DNA from: Acholeplasmatales bacterium
GTDB taxonomy: Bacteria > Bacillota_I > Bacilli_A > Acholeplasmatales > Anaeroplasmataceae
Assembly: GCA_017388605.1 (NCBI GenBank)
Contig: JAFPIE010000249.1
Coordinates: 1 to 9,973, forward strand
DNA: 9,973 nt
Direction: 5' to 3'
This document shows positions 1-6,823 of the stretch, one piece after another. The notes under the pieces were generated by a model. That model ran no database searches. It worked only from the letters and a program-made list of their open reading frames with translations, and was not told where the DNA came from. The position numbers and the translations under genes are program-made. Every line of letters starts with the position of its first letter. Position 1 is the stretch's first letter.

Positions 1-31
1 AATCCTGAGCCAGGATCAAACTCTCCAAAAA
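1..31 (-). rRNA. rrs: 16S rRNA, 5' end only (partial)
   Basis: The minus strand reads GGAGAGTTTGATCCTGGCTC and continues CAGGATT to the window edge, the universal 5' end of bacterial 16S rRNA (the 27F priming region). Aligning GATC with E. coli positions 15-18 puts mature nucleotide 1 near position 31; the exact end depends on processing and is uncertain by a few bases. Only about 31 nt are present. The gene reads leftward out of the window, downstream of tRNA-Tyr and a boxA element, so it begins an rRNA operon. Confidence 0.97.
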
Positions 32-127
32 TTTATTTTGGTTTGTTTTAATCTTTTTTGCTCATTCTTCTTTAAAATAAAAGAATTGCTTGTTCGTTTA
101 TTCTACACGTTTTAGTTCGTCATATAT

Positions 128-142
128 AGTTTTCAAAGACCC
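128..142 (-). promoter_or_regulatory. rRNA antitermination boxA in the 16S leader
   Basis: The minus strand reads GGGTCTTTGAAAACT, matching the core TCTTTGAAAACT of the boxA found in Firmicutes rRNA leaders and spacers, where NusB/NusE (S10) load onto the transcript to prevent premature termination. It lies about 100 nt before the 16S 5' end and only 5 nt after the tRNA-Tyr CCA. The boxA assignment rests on sequence resemblance and position. Confidence 0.7.
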
Positions 143-147
143 AATCA

Positions 148-231
148 TGGTGGTCAGGGCTGGTTTCGAACCAGCGAACCCTAAGGAGCAGATTTACAGT
201 CTGCCGCGTTTAGCCTCTTCGCTACCTGACC
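148..231 (-). tRNA. tRNA-Tyr (anticodon GTA)
   Basis: An 84-nt class II tRNA. The acceptor stem GGTCAGG (231-225) pairs perfectly with CCTGACC (158-152), followed by discriminator A and an encoded CCA (150-148). The anticodon stem GCAGA/TCTGC closes the loop CTGTAAA with anticodon GTA at 197-195. The T arm has the GGTTCGAAACC signature, and there is a long variable arm as expected for bacterial tRNA-Tyr. It decodes UAU/UAC. It lies between a strong promoter and the 16S leader on the same strand, so it is probably released from the pre-rRNA by RNase P, and by 3' processing before boxA. Confidence 0.98.
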
Positions 232-242
232 ATGTATATCAA

Positions 243-260
243 ACTGCGAAATGTCGCAGT
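243..260 (-). other. 5'-terminal hairpin of the tRNA-Tyr/rrn transcript
   Basis: The minus strand has ACTGCGA, loop CATT, TCGCAGT: a perfect 7-bp stem with a 4-nt loop. With the -10 box at 269-274, transcription should start near 262-263, so the hairpin would begin within about 3 nt of the RNA 5' end and finish 11 nt before the tRNA. It has no U-tract, so it is not a terminator. A role in 5' protection or in presenting the RNase P site is inference. Confidence 0.6.
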
Positions 261-268
261 GCCTTTTT

Positions 269-297
269 ATTGTAGCATAGTGATTTTTCATTGTCAA
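269..297 (-). promoter_or_regulatory. Strong sigma-A promoter for tRNA-Tyr and the rRNA operon
   Basis: On the minus strand, -35 TTGACA (297-292) is a perfect consensus. A 17-bp spacer ends in TGC, giving an extended -10, and is followed by -10 TACAAT (274-269). The expected start is near 262-263 with G as initiating base. No other convincing promoter lies between here and 16S, which fits one promoter serving both tRNA-Tyr and rRNA. Confidence 0.85.
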
Positions 298-335
298 CAA
301 CAATTTTATAAAATTTTCATTTATTTTTTCATATT
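298..335 (-). promoter_or_regulatory. Possible UP element upstream of the rrn promoter
   Basis: The 38 bp just upstream of the -35 box are almost entirely A/T, with phased A and T runs (minus strand includes GAAAAAATAAATGAAAATTT). This is typical of UP elements bound by the RNA polymerase alpha C-terminal domain at rRNA promoters. The background is itself AT-rich, so the assignment is tentative. Confidence 0.4.
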
Positions 336-358
336 AAAAAATGCCCTCAAATAGGGCA
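336..358 (-). terminator. Rho-independent terminator of the mnmG-rsmG-DUF951 operon
   Basis: On the minus strand TGCCCT, loop ATTTG, AGGGCA forms a 6-bp stem, followed directly by six T residues (341-336). It begins 5 nt after the DUF951 stop codon and separates that operon from the downstream rrn promoter. The plus-strand reading also has a T-rich flank, but no plus-strand gene ends here. Confidence 0.85.
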
Positions 359-363
359 CTTTG

Positions 364-528
364 TTATTTTTTTATTCTCTTATCTAATTCATAGCTCGCA
401 AGCATAATTATACGCCCACATCCCTGGCATTCTAGCTTGATATCAGCACCAAGACGAACGATTTTCCATTCATTAGAACCACACACATGTGGCTTTTTTG
501 TTTTTACAATTTGATCTAATTCATACAT
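364..528 (-). CDS. DUF951-family small protein
   Basis: A 54-residue protein beginning MYELDQIVKTKKPHVCGSNE and ending in KRIKK. The layout matches the DUF951 family of Bacillota: an N-terminal YxLxDIVxxKKPHxCGxxxW block and a later CxxCGR block. His14, Cys16, Cys34 and Cys37 could form a small zinc site; this is inferred from spacing. The function is unknown; in other Bacillota the family is commonly found near the replication origin. The start is set by TAATG: its ATG shares one base with the rsmG stop, and AAAGGAG lies about 10 nt upstream inside rsmG, so translational coupling with rsmG is likely. A terminator follows directly. It is short enough to be missed by automated callers. Confidence 0.9.
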   Translation of the reverse strand: MYELDQIVKTKKPHVCGSNEWKIVRLGADIKLECQGCGRIIMLASYELDKRIKK

Positions 529-1226
529 TATAATGGTCTCTCCTTTATCTTTGCAAAGGCTCTTGGGTATTTCTTTGGAGTTTCCTTTATCTTTTTTATT
601 ATTATAATATCACGCGCGCCCGCGTTATCAGGTAATTCCAATGAAATTACCTTCTCTACATGCCCGCCTAATATTTCAATTCCCTTAGTGGCTTCTTTGA
701 TCTCCTCATTTCCGCCTTGACCCTTCATAGCTATAAAATAGCCACCTACCTTAGTTAATGGTAGACATAATTCAGATAATATATTTAATCTAGCGACAGC
801 TCTTGCGGTTGTAACATCAAAAAATTCTCTTTTCGTCTTGGCAAAATCCTCAGCTCTTTCGTGTAGAGCAATAACATTCTTTAAGCCAAGCTCTAAAATC
901 AAATCATTTAAGAATTTAATTCTCTTATTTAATGCATCAATGATGGTAACCTTAGCATTATCCGATATGATGGATAATGGAATAGATGGGAATCCTGCCC
1001 CACTTCCTACATCACATAGGGTAAATTCCTTATTTAAGTCTAATGCCTTTACAATCATTAAGGAATCTAAAAAATGCTTGTTATACACCTCTTGCTCCTC
1101 TGTTATTGCCGTTAGGTTCATCACTTCATTTACTGCAATTAGTCTCTTGTAATATAGATCAAACCTAGAAGAGGCTTCATCACTCAATTCAATATTTAGT
1201 TTTAAAAGCTCCTCTTTAAAGTTCAT
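528..1226 (-). CDS. rsmG: 16S rRNA (guanine-N7)-methyltransferase RsmG
   Basis: A 232-residue class I SAM-dependent methyltransferase (GidB), a normal length for the family. RsmG makes m7G at position 527 (E. coli numbering) of 16S rRNA in the 530 loop; loss in other bacteria gives low-level streptomycin resistance (family knowledge). Visible signatures are MNLTAI (36-41), HFLDSL (51-56), the SAM-binding loop DVGSGAGFPSIPL (72-84), the acidic end of the next strand at IIDAL (95-99), HERAEDF (122-128) and TARAVARL (140-147). The start ATG directly abuts the mnmG stop TAG, and AAGGAG within the last mnmG codons provides the ribosome binding site. The mnmG-rsmG order is the classic gidA-gidB arrangement near oriC. 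The last base overlaps the DUF951 start. Confidence 0.97.
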   Translation of the reverse strand: MNFKEELLKLNIELSDEASSRFDLYYKRLIAVNEVMNLTAITEEQEVYNKHFLDSLMIVKALDLNKEFTLCDVGSGAGFPSIPLSIISDNAKVTIIDALNKRIKFLNDLILELGLKNVIALHERAEDFAKTKREFFDVTTARAVARLNILSELCLPLTKVGGYFIAMKGQGGNEEIKEATKGIEILGGHVEKVISLELPDNAGARDIIIIKKIKETPKKYPRAFAKIKERPL

Positions 1227-3107
1227 CTACATTCTCCTTAATTTTTCAACATAAACAAATAAAACAGAAATATCTGCTGGGTTAACACCAGAAATACGAG
1301 AAGCCTGACCCATAGTAAGTGGTCTTACCTTCTTTAGCTTCTCCCTTGCCTCAAGGGCAATATTATCTACTAAATCATAATTTATATCGGATGGAATCGT
1401 CATAGCCTCATAGCTTTTCATTCTTGCAGCCATCTCATATGCCTTACGAATGTATCCATCATATTTAAAGCTAATCTCTACTTGCTCAAGTACCTCATCT
1501 ATAGAATCATAATCGATATTTAAAGTGATACCTTCCTTATCAAGCATTTCTAAAATATGCTTATAGGTAACCTCAGGTCTTTTCAAAATTGAAGCTAAGG
1601 CTGTACTTTCCGTTAGAGGCATTGAACCTACAGATTCCAAAATTGGATCTGCAATTTGCTGCTTAATCTTATGGGATAAAAAGAATTGCTTTGTATCCTC
1701 TATAGCTTTCACCTTACGTAAAAATCTTTCATGCTGTGCTTCACTTATTAAACCAACCTGATAACCCTTTTCACGTAATCTTAAATCCGCATTATCATGT
1801 CTTAATAATAAACGGAATTCACTTCTTGAGGTTAATAATCGATATGGCTCCTTTGTGCCCTTAGTTACTAAATCATCAATCATAAGACCAATATAGGCCT
1901 CATCTCTACCTAGGATTAATGGATCTTTACCTTGTACCTTTAATCCTGCATTAATACCAGCCATTAAGCCCTGCCCTGCAGCCTCCTCGTAGCCAGATGT
2001 ACCATTAATTTGGCCTGCAGTAAACAAATTCTTTACAAGCTTTGTTTCAAGGCTTGGCCAAAGCTCAAGTGGATCAATCGCATCATATTCAATGGCATAT
2101 GCATATCTTATGACCTCGCAATCCTTTAAGCCAGGCAATAATCTTATCATTTTATCCTGTACCTCAACTGGCATTGAGGTAGAAAAGCCTTGAATATATT
2201 CCTGATCTATTTCTAAGGATTCAGGCTCATAAAAGATTTGATGTCTTTCCTTATCAGAAAATCTTACGACCTTATCCTCAATGGATGGACAATATCTAGG
2301 TCCAATACCCTCAACTACTCCACCATACATTGCAGATTTATCTAAATTAGCACGAATTAAATCGTGTATTTCTTGATTTGTATAGGCTAAATAGCATGGT
2401 GCCTTTACACCCGTTAAGGATTCATAGCCCTTATCGTGGCTATAATGCCAAGTAATTTCATCACCATTTTCTACACTTACCTTAGAAAAATCAATCGTAG
2501 ATGCCTTAATTCTTGCAGGAGTACCTGTCTTTAATCTTTGAATGGTAAAGCCCATTCTTCTTAAAGCATTAGAAATACCCTTAGAGGTTTTTTGACCATC
2601 TGGGCCTTCCTTGCTTGTCCAGTGTCCTCTTAAAATTCTTGAATCAAGGTATGTGCCTGTAGTTAAAATAACAGCCTTCGAATATATACTTTCCCCATTC
2701 TCTAGGGTAATACCCTTAACGCTACCATCCTCTACTAAAACATCCTCAACAATACCTTCTACTAAATCCAAATTCTTTACTGTTTTTAAATGCTTAAGCA
2801 TCTCTCTTGCATAAAGCAATTTATCACATTGGAATCTTAAAGCCCATACGGCAGGTCCCTTACTACGATTTAGCATCTTCGTTTGAATTTGGCATAAATC
2901 TGCGTTCTTACCCATATAGCCACCTAAGGCATCAATTTCACGAACAACTACACCCTTTGCAGGGCCACCAATCGATGGATTACATGGCATAGATGCTGTC
3001 ATATTCAAATTTCCTGTAGCGAGTAAGGTCTTAAGACCCATATTAGCAGCTGCCATTGCAGCCTCACAGCCTGCATGACCTGCCCCTACAACAATAACAT
3101 CATACAT
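1227..3107 (-). CDS. mnmG: tRNA uridine-5-carboxymethylaminomethyl(34) synthesis enzyme MnmG
   Basis: A 626-residue FAD enzyme (GidA) of full family length. With MnmE it installs the (carboxymethyl)aminomethyl group on wobble uridine 34 of certain tRNAs, using methylenetetrahydrofolate, FAD and NADH in the cytoplasm. The N-terminal dinucleotide fold has GAGHAG (8-13) followed by E15. The conserved [11 protein letters not shown] block starts at Cys42 (E. coli Cys47 equivalent), and the second conserved Cys is at 273 in [11 protein letters not shown]. The FAD-binding block [12 protein letters not shown] is at 369-380 and [18 protein letters not shown] at 427-444; the C-terminal helical domain that contacts MnmE follows. 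AGGAG lies 12 nt before the ATG. MnmE is not in the window. It leads an operon with rsmG and DUF951. Confidence 0.98.
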   Translation of the reverse strand: MYDVIVVGAGHAGCEAAMAAANMGLKTLLATGNLNMTASMPCNPSIGGPAKGVVVREIDALGGYMGKNADLCQIQTKMLNRSKGPAVWALRFQCDKLLYAREMLKHLKTVKNLDLVEGIVEDVLVEDGSVKGITLENGESIYSKAVILTTGTYLDSRILRGHWTSKEGPDGQKTSKGISNALRRMGFTIQRLKTGTPARIKASTIDFSKVSVENGDEITWHYSHDKGYESLTGVKAPCYLAYTNQEIHDLIRANLDKSAMYGGVVEGIGPRYCPSIEDKVVRFSDKERHQIFYEPESLEIDQEYIQGFSTSMPVEVQDKMIRLLPGLKDCEVIRYAYAIEYDAIDPLELWPSLETKLVKNLFTAGQINGTSGYEEAAGQGLMAGINAGLKVQGKDPLILGRDEAYIGLMIDDLVTKGTKEPYRLLTSRSEFRLLLRHDNADLRLREKGYQVGLISEAQHERFLRKVKAIEDTKQFFLSHKIKQQIADPILESVGSMPLTESTALASILKRPEVTYKHILEMLDKEGITLNIDYDSIDEVLEQVEISFKYDGYIRKAYEMAARMKSYEAMTIPSDINYDLVDNIALEAREKLKKVRPLTMGQASRISGVNPADISVLFVYVEKLRRM

Positions 3108-3140
3108 AATTTACACCAACTCCTAAATAAGTTCCTATTT

Positions 3141-3169
3141 ATAATACCACTTTTCAATTTTATAAACAA
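3141..3169 (-). promoter_or_regulatory. Promoter of the mnmG-rsmG-DUF951 operon
   Basis: On the minus strand, -35 TTGTTT (3169-3164), a 17-bp spacer ending in TGG, and -10 TATTAT (3146-3141), giving an extended -10. The expected start is near 3134, leaving a leader of about 27 nt with AGGAG before the mnmG ATG. The -35 box lies 9 bp from the end of the YolD-like gene and no terminator is visible between them. Confidence 0.6.
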
Positions 3170-3178
3170 TAAAAGATT

Positions 3179-3505
3179 TCAGATTGCATCCTTAAGTCTT
3201 AATTGAGTAATGGATGCAAAGGGAATAGAACCATGAATCATCAAAAATAGTTTGTGATTGACCGCGTCTATCTTGCATACGACATCACATATCTCTTTTA
3301 TTTTTCCTTTATAATAATAGGATATATAAATGGCTTCCTTTCTTAAGTAGGATTTATAAATTAAAATATCCATTTCATTTCTTTCCTCTTCACTGATATA
3401 TGGGAATTTTTCTTTCGTTGTAAATTCATCTATGGAAACAATTGCCTCCTTTAAGCCCTTTAGGGCATCAAAGGCTAAATATCTCGATGCTTTTTTATTC
3501 TCCAT
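3179..3505 (-). CDS. YolD-like protein, partner of the Y-family polymerase
   Basis: A 108-residue protein with features of the YolD-like family. These are small proteins often encoded next to UvrX/UmuC-type polymerases in Bacillota and proposed to take the accessory (UmuD-like) place; the biochemistry is poorly known. The body (about residues 36-104) has the expected alternating strand pattern, with GKIKEICDVVCKIDAVNHKL followed by LRLKDAI at the end. I chose the ATG at 3505, not the in-frame ATG at 3526: GGAGG (3515-3511) sits 5 nt before it, while 3526 has no ribosome binding site. It overlaps the polymerase gene by 11 nt, implying coupled translation. It ends in TGA, evidence for the standard genetic code. 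The family call is from pattern and neighbourhood, so moderately sure. Confidence 0.75.
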   Translation of the reverse strand: MENKKASRYLAFDALKGLKEAIVSIDEFTTKEKFPYISEEERNEMDILIYKSYLRKEAIYISYYYKGKIKEICDVVCKIDAVNHKLFLMIHGSIPFASITQLRLKDAI

Positions 3506-4730
3506 TATGTCCTCCAATACAAGCATTTCTATAAATTAAGGTGGATTTTTCATATAATGCAGTCGCAGGAATTAGACTATTTTTACCATATTGCTCATGA
3601 ATGCTATCAATGACCTTAGATAAGGAAATATATCTTTTATCATCACTATAAAATAAGGATAATTGCCTTGCTTCTATTCTTTTTATTCCAAAGAAGGAAA
3701 TACCAATAGATCGAATTGAGCCTTCCTCTACATAATTCATATAGGCAGAATAGAGTATTTTTTTGATTTCGATAAAGCTTCTAAGCCTTATAGGAAATGT
3801 AATATTTTTAGATATAGCCTCTTTATTTGTATGATGATTATATCCAACAAAAAAGGATAACCCCTTCGCATCAACATCCATAGCACACATCTTTATAGTA
3901 ATTAAATACATCATTTCCATTAGAGGAATCCACGCCTCGCTCTTAGAATAATCGATAAATAGAATTTGACTCCTAGAAATACTCTTATTTTCTGGTATAT
4001 ATTCTAATACCATATCTAGCTCTACGTTTTCTTTACCCAAGGAATGAAGATACATCTCCTCACCCAAAACACCAAATTCCTTTTTCAGCAAGGAAAGTGG
4101 TGCATTTGCAATGTCTCTCATAGTATAAATACCAAGCCTTGCCAAGTGGCTTTTCGTACCTCCTGCAATCATCCAAAAATCAGTAATAGGCTTATGATCC
4201 CAAAGCTTAGCCCTAAAGCCTTCCTCAGACAAATAATAATATCCATTGTTCTTTTTCGCCATTATATCTAAGGATATTTTAGCTAAATACATATTATCTC
4301 CAGCACCACAAGTAGAATATAGACCAAGCTCTCCTTTGATTTTAGCCATTATTCTTAAGGCTAATGCCTTAGGTGTTTCATAAATAGACATATAGGAATC
4401 TACCTTCAAGAAGGATTCATCAATGCTATAAACTAATATATCCTCCTCCGATACAAATTGTAAAAAGATTTGATGAATTCTTTTGGCATAATAAATATAA
4501 TATTTCATTCTAGGCCTTGCCCGAATAAAAAATATATCCTTTGGAATATCATATAGCCTACACCTAGATGGAACACCATACGCCTTTAGTGCGGGAGTTG
4601 CAGCCATAACTAAAGCGCCATCCCCTCTTCTATCATCTACTACAGCTAATGGAATGTTCATAGGGTTTAAACCACGTATAGCACATTCACAGGAAGCAAA
4701 AAAGCTTTTCATGTCGATACATAAATACAT
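3495..4730 (-). CDS. Y-family translesion DNA polymerase (UmuC/UvrX-like)
   Basis: A 411-residue error-prone polymerase, close in length to B. subtilis UvrX/YqjW. The palm has the first metal ligand Asp6 in CIDMKSFFASCE and the Asp104-Glu105 pair in YSIDES. STCGAGDNMYLAK (139-151) matches the conserved Y-family SxGIGxNKxxAK block. A helix-hairpin-helix thumb lies around 182-220 and the little finger starts near KSISRS (249-254). QLSLF at 356-360 matches the beta-clamp binding consensus. The position equivalent to UmuC Tyr11, the steric gate, is Phe11. The start has GAGGTGG 6 nt upstream. It is followed by an overlapping YolD-like gene. Such genes are usually SOS-induced, but I see no GAAC-N4-GTTC LexA site upstream. 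UvrX-type versus Pol IV: the YolD partner and the CxDMKSF start favour UvrX-type. Confidence 0.93.
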   Translation of the reverse strand: MYLCIDMKSFFASCECAIRGLNPMNIPLAVVDDRRGDGALVMAATPALKAYGVPSRCRLYDIPKDIFFIRARPRMKYYIYYAKRIHQIFLQFVSEEDILVYSIDESFLKVDSYMSIYETPKALALRIMAKIKGELGLYSTCGAGDNMYLAKISLDIMAKKNNGYYYLSEEGFRAKLWDHKPITDFWMIAGGTKSHLARLGIYTMRDIANAPLSLLKKEFGVLGEEMYLHSLGKENVELDMVLEYIPENKSISRSQILFIDYSKSEAWIPLMEMMYLITIKMCAMDVDAKGLSFFVGYNHHTNKEAISKNITFPIRLRSFIEIKKILYSAYMNYVEEGSIRSIGISFFGIKRIEARQLSLFYSDDKRYISLSKVIDSIHEQYGKNSLIPATALYEKSTLIYRNACIGGHNGE

Positions 4731-4736
4731 TACTTA

Positions 4737-4743
4737 CCACCTC
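4737..4743 (-). promoter_or_regulatory. Ribosome binding site of the Y-family polymerase
   Basis: GAGGTGG on the minus strand, 6 nt before the ATG at 4730, supports that start. Upstream, between this site and the tkt terminator, no good -35/-10 pair is visible. Confidence 0.7.
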
Positions 4744-4767
4744 TACAGGTAGTGTACTTGTCCTTTT

Positions 4768-4782
4768 GACATTATTTATGTC
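4768..4782. repeat. Small inverted repeat upstream of the polymerase gene
   Basis: GACAT, centre TATTT, ATGTC: perfect 5-bp arms in the only intergenic space (4731-4799) between the tkt terminator and the polymerase ATG. It is a possible operator, but the arms are short and the region is AT-rich, so chance is possible. Confidence 0.3.
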
Positions 4783-4799
4783 TAAACAAAAAATAAAAG

Positions 4800-4822
4800 A
4801 AAAAAAGCGACCGAAGTCGCTT
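4800..4822 (-). terminator. Rho-independent terminator of tkt
   Basis: The minus strand reads AAGCGAC, loop TTCG, GTCGCTT: a 7-bp stem closed by the very stable UUCG tetraloop with a C-G closing pair, followed by a T-run (4806-4800). It lies 6 nt after the tkt stop codon and isolates tkt from the polymerase gene. Confidence 0.95.
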
Positions 4823-4828
4823 CTAATC

Positions 4829-6796
4829 TTACTTTAATACGCCCTTAAAATACTCAACTAAATCCTCTACTCTAAATCCATAGGTAGCATAGATTTCATC
4901 AATTGGCATAGATGCACCAAAGGTATCAATACCCTTTACAATGTCTGCATATTTATACCAAGACATAGTTGCACCCATTTCTACAGCTACCTTTCTTAAA
5001 TTCTTAGGTAGAATAGTTTCTTTGTATTCCTCACTCTGCTGATCAAATAGGAATTGAGATGGCATAGATACAACTGTTGCATAAATCTTCTTTTCTTCTA
5101 ATGCCTTTGCAGCATCGATACATGCAGCAAGCTCTGTACCACAGGAAATAATTACATTCTTAGCTGGCTTTGATGGAGTATATACGATATATGCACCCTT
5201 CTTTGCCTCTTCAGCACTCGTTTCCTCAAGATTTAATACTGCCTGACGAGAGGAAGTAATTACAGTTGGATATGTATTCTTTCCAAAGGCTTGAATTAAT
5301 GCGGATGTCATTTCCTTTGCATCTGCAGGTCTTACTGTATTTACATTTGGAGTGGAACGGAACATAGTCAATTGCTCAATTGGTTGATGTGTAGGTCCAT
5401 CCTCTCCTACACAAACGGAATCGTGTGAGAAGAAAAATAAGGATGGTAAATGCATTAATGCAGCAAGTCTTACTGCTGGCTTTAAATAATCAGAGAATAC
5501 GAAGAATCCACTACAATATCCTCTTAAGCCACCATGAAGTGTAATACCATTGGTAATAGCTGCCATCGCATGCTCACGTACACCATAGCGAATATTTCTT
5601 CCTAAAGGATTTTGAGGGCCATAGTTACCATCTGCACCCTTTACCATTGTGGATGAGCAAAGGTCAGCAGAACCACCTATAATATTAGGTAATTCAGAAG
5701 ATAACCAATCGATAACCTTACCCATAACCTTACGAGTAGATTCCTTTGTACCAGGATTCCATGTAGGAATAGAATCGATATCCTCAATTTCAAAGGTTTC
5801 ATCCATGAAATTTAAGAAATCCGCATAATCCTTAGTATAATCCTGTGAATAAACAGATAATAATTCATTCCATTCGGAATCTGCCTGATATCCTCTTTCC
5901 TTAACATTTTGAGCATAGAATGCTTTTACATCATCAGGGAATTCAAGCTCAGGCTCATCATATTCTAAATTATTTCTTAGAACAGAAATATCCTCTTTGC
6001 TCATTGGCTTACCATGAATAGAGGACTCACCACTATTTGGTGCACCAAATCCAATAGTCGTCTTAATTTCAATGATGGTAGGCTTTCCGGTATTCTTCTT
6101 AGCCTCTTTAATAGCATCATCAATTAAATCAACATCATTACCATCAGAAACCTTTAAATATTGCCAACCTAATGCTTCAAATTTCTTTTCTGTGTCATCA
6201 GACATAGCCAATGAAACCTCACCATCAAGCTGGATATCGTTAGAATCATATAAAACAATAAGCTTTCCTAAGCCTAAATGTCCAGCTAAGGACATAGCCT
6301 CATAAGCTACACCCTCCTGTAAATCACCATCACCACATAATACGTAGGTATAGTGATTCATAATATCTAAATTAGGCTTATTAAATTTTGCAGCAATATA
6401 ATTTTCAGCAATTGCTAAACCAACACTTGTTGCAACACCTTGTCCTAAAGGACCAGTTGTAATTTCTACACCAGAGGTATGACCATATTCTGGGTGACCT
6501 GGTGTTAAGCTTCCCTTTTGACGGAAGTTCTTTAAATCATCTAAGCTTACCTTAAAGCCAGATAAATGTAACATCATATAAAGCAATGTAGAGCCATGTC
6601 CTGCAGATAATACAAAACGATCTCGGTTAAACCATTTTTCATCCTCTGCATTTACTCTAATATGTCTTGTATATAGTGTATGAATAATCGGCGCAGCACC
6701 TAAGACAATACCAGGATGACCACTTTTTGCCTTAGTGATCATTTCAGCACCAAATACTCTTAGTGCGTTTACGCATCTTGTATCTATAGCTTTCAT
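4829..6796 (-). CDS. tkt: Transketolase
   Basis: A 655-residue thiamine-diphosphate enzyme of full family length. It transfers two-carbon ketol units between sugar phosphates (xylulose-5-P to ribose-5-P or erythrose-4-P) in the non-oxidative pentose phosphate pathway. Residues equivalent to the E. coli active site are present: His27 in SGHPG, His67 in SAGHGS, His101 in GHPE, the ThDP/metal motif GDGD (155-158) through Asn186-Asp187 in SNDI, His261 in SSIHGKP, catalytic Glu408 in GVREHA, Asp466 and His470 in EDGPTHQP, and Arg517 in SSRQ. The pyrimidine-binding domain (about 350-520) and C-terminal domain are complete. AAGGGG lies 8 nt before the ATG. Only 27 nt separate it from the upstream membrane-protein gene with no terminator, so co-transcription is likely. 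Its own terminator follows. Confidence 0.98.
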   Translation of the reverse strand: MKAIDTRCVNALRVFGAEMITKAKSGHPGIVLGAAPIIHTLYTRHIRVNAEDEKWFNRDRFVLSAGHGSTLLYMMLHLSGFKVSLDDLKNFRQKGSLTPGHPEYGHTSGVEITTGPLGQGVATSVGLAIAENYIAAKFNKPNLDIMNHYTYVLCGDGDLQEGVAYEAMSLAGHLGLGKLIVLYDSNDIQLDGEVSLAMSDDTEKKFEALGWQYLKVSDGNDVDLIDDAIKEAKKNTGKPTIIEIKTTIGFGAPNSGESSIHGKPMSKEDISVLRNNLEYDEPELEFPDDVKAFYAQNVKERGYQADSEWNELLSVYSQDYTKDYADFLNFMDETFEIEDIDSIPTWNPGTKESTRKVMGKVIDWLSSELPNIIGGSADLCSSTMVKGADGNYGPQNPLGRNIRYGVREHAMAAITNGITLHGGLRGYCSGFFVFSDYLKPAVRLAALMHLPSLFFFSHDSVCVGEDGPTHQPIEQLTMFRSTPNVNTVRPADAKEMTSALIQAFGKNTYPTVITSSRQAVLNLEETSAEEAKKGAYIVYTPSKPAKNVIISCGTELAACIDAAKALEEKKIYATVVSMPSQFLFDQQSEEYKETILPKNLRKVAVEMGATMSWYKYADIVKGIDTFGASMPIDEIYATYGFRVEDLVEYFKGVLK

Positions 6797-6823
6797 CTTA
6801 TAAACCCCTTTGTCTGCTATATT

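Noticed and set aside
68..85. Hairpin TTCTTT/AAAGAA in the 16S leader as a terminator or processing site
   Set aside because: It is short and all A/T but for one pair, with alternative registers; 16S processing uses pairing with sequence beyond the 16S 3' end, which is outside the window.
90..275. Plus-strand open frame of 61 residues
   Set aside because: It runs antisense through tRNA-Tyr, boxA and the leader hairpin, so it cannot be a separate gene.
342..358. Terminator acting on the plus strand
   Set aside because: The stem is symmetric and a T-rich run follows on plus, but no plus-strand gene or promoter leads into it. The minus-strand reading has the T-run directly after the stem.
838..1152. 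Plus-strand open frames inside rsmG (838-1152), mnmG (2611-2814, 2807-2992), the polymerase (4044-4271), tkt (6072-6305) and the cvpA-like gene (7975-8199)
   Set aside because: All are antisense to well-supported genes, without plausible ribosome binding sites or recognisable domains.
3506..3526. Longer start for the YolD-like protein at 3526
   Set aside because: No ribosome binding site precedes it, while GGAGG stands 5 nt before the ATG at 3505.
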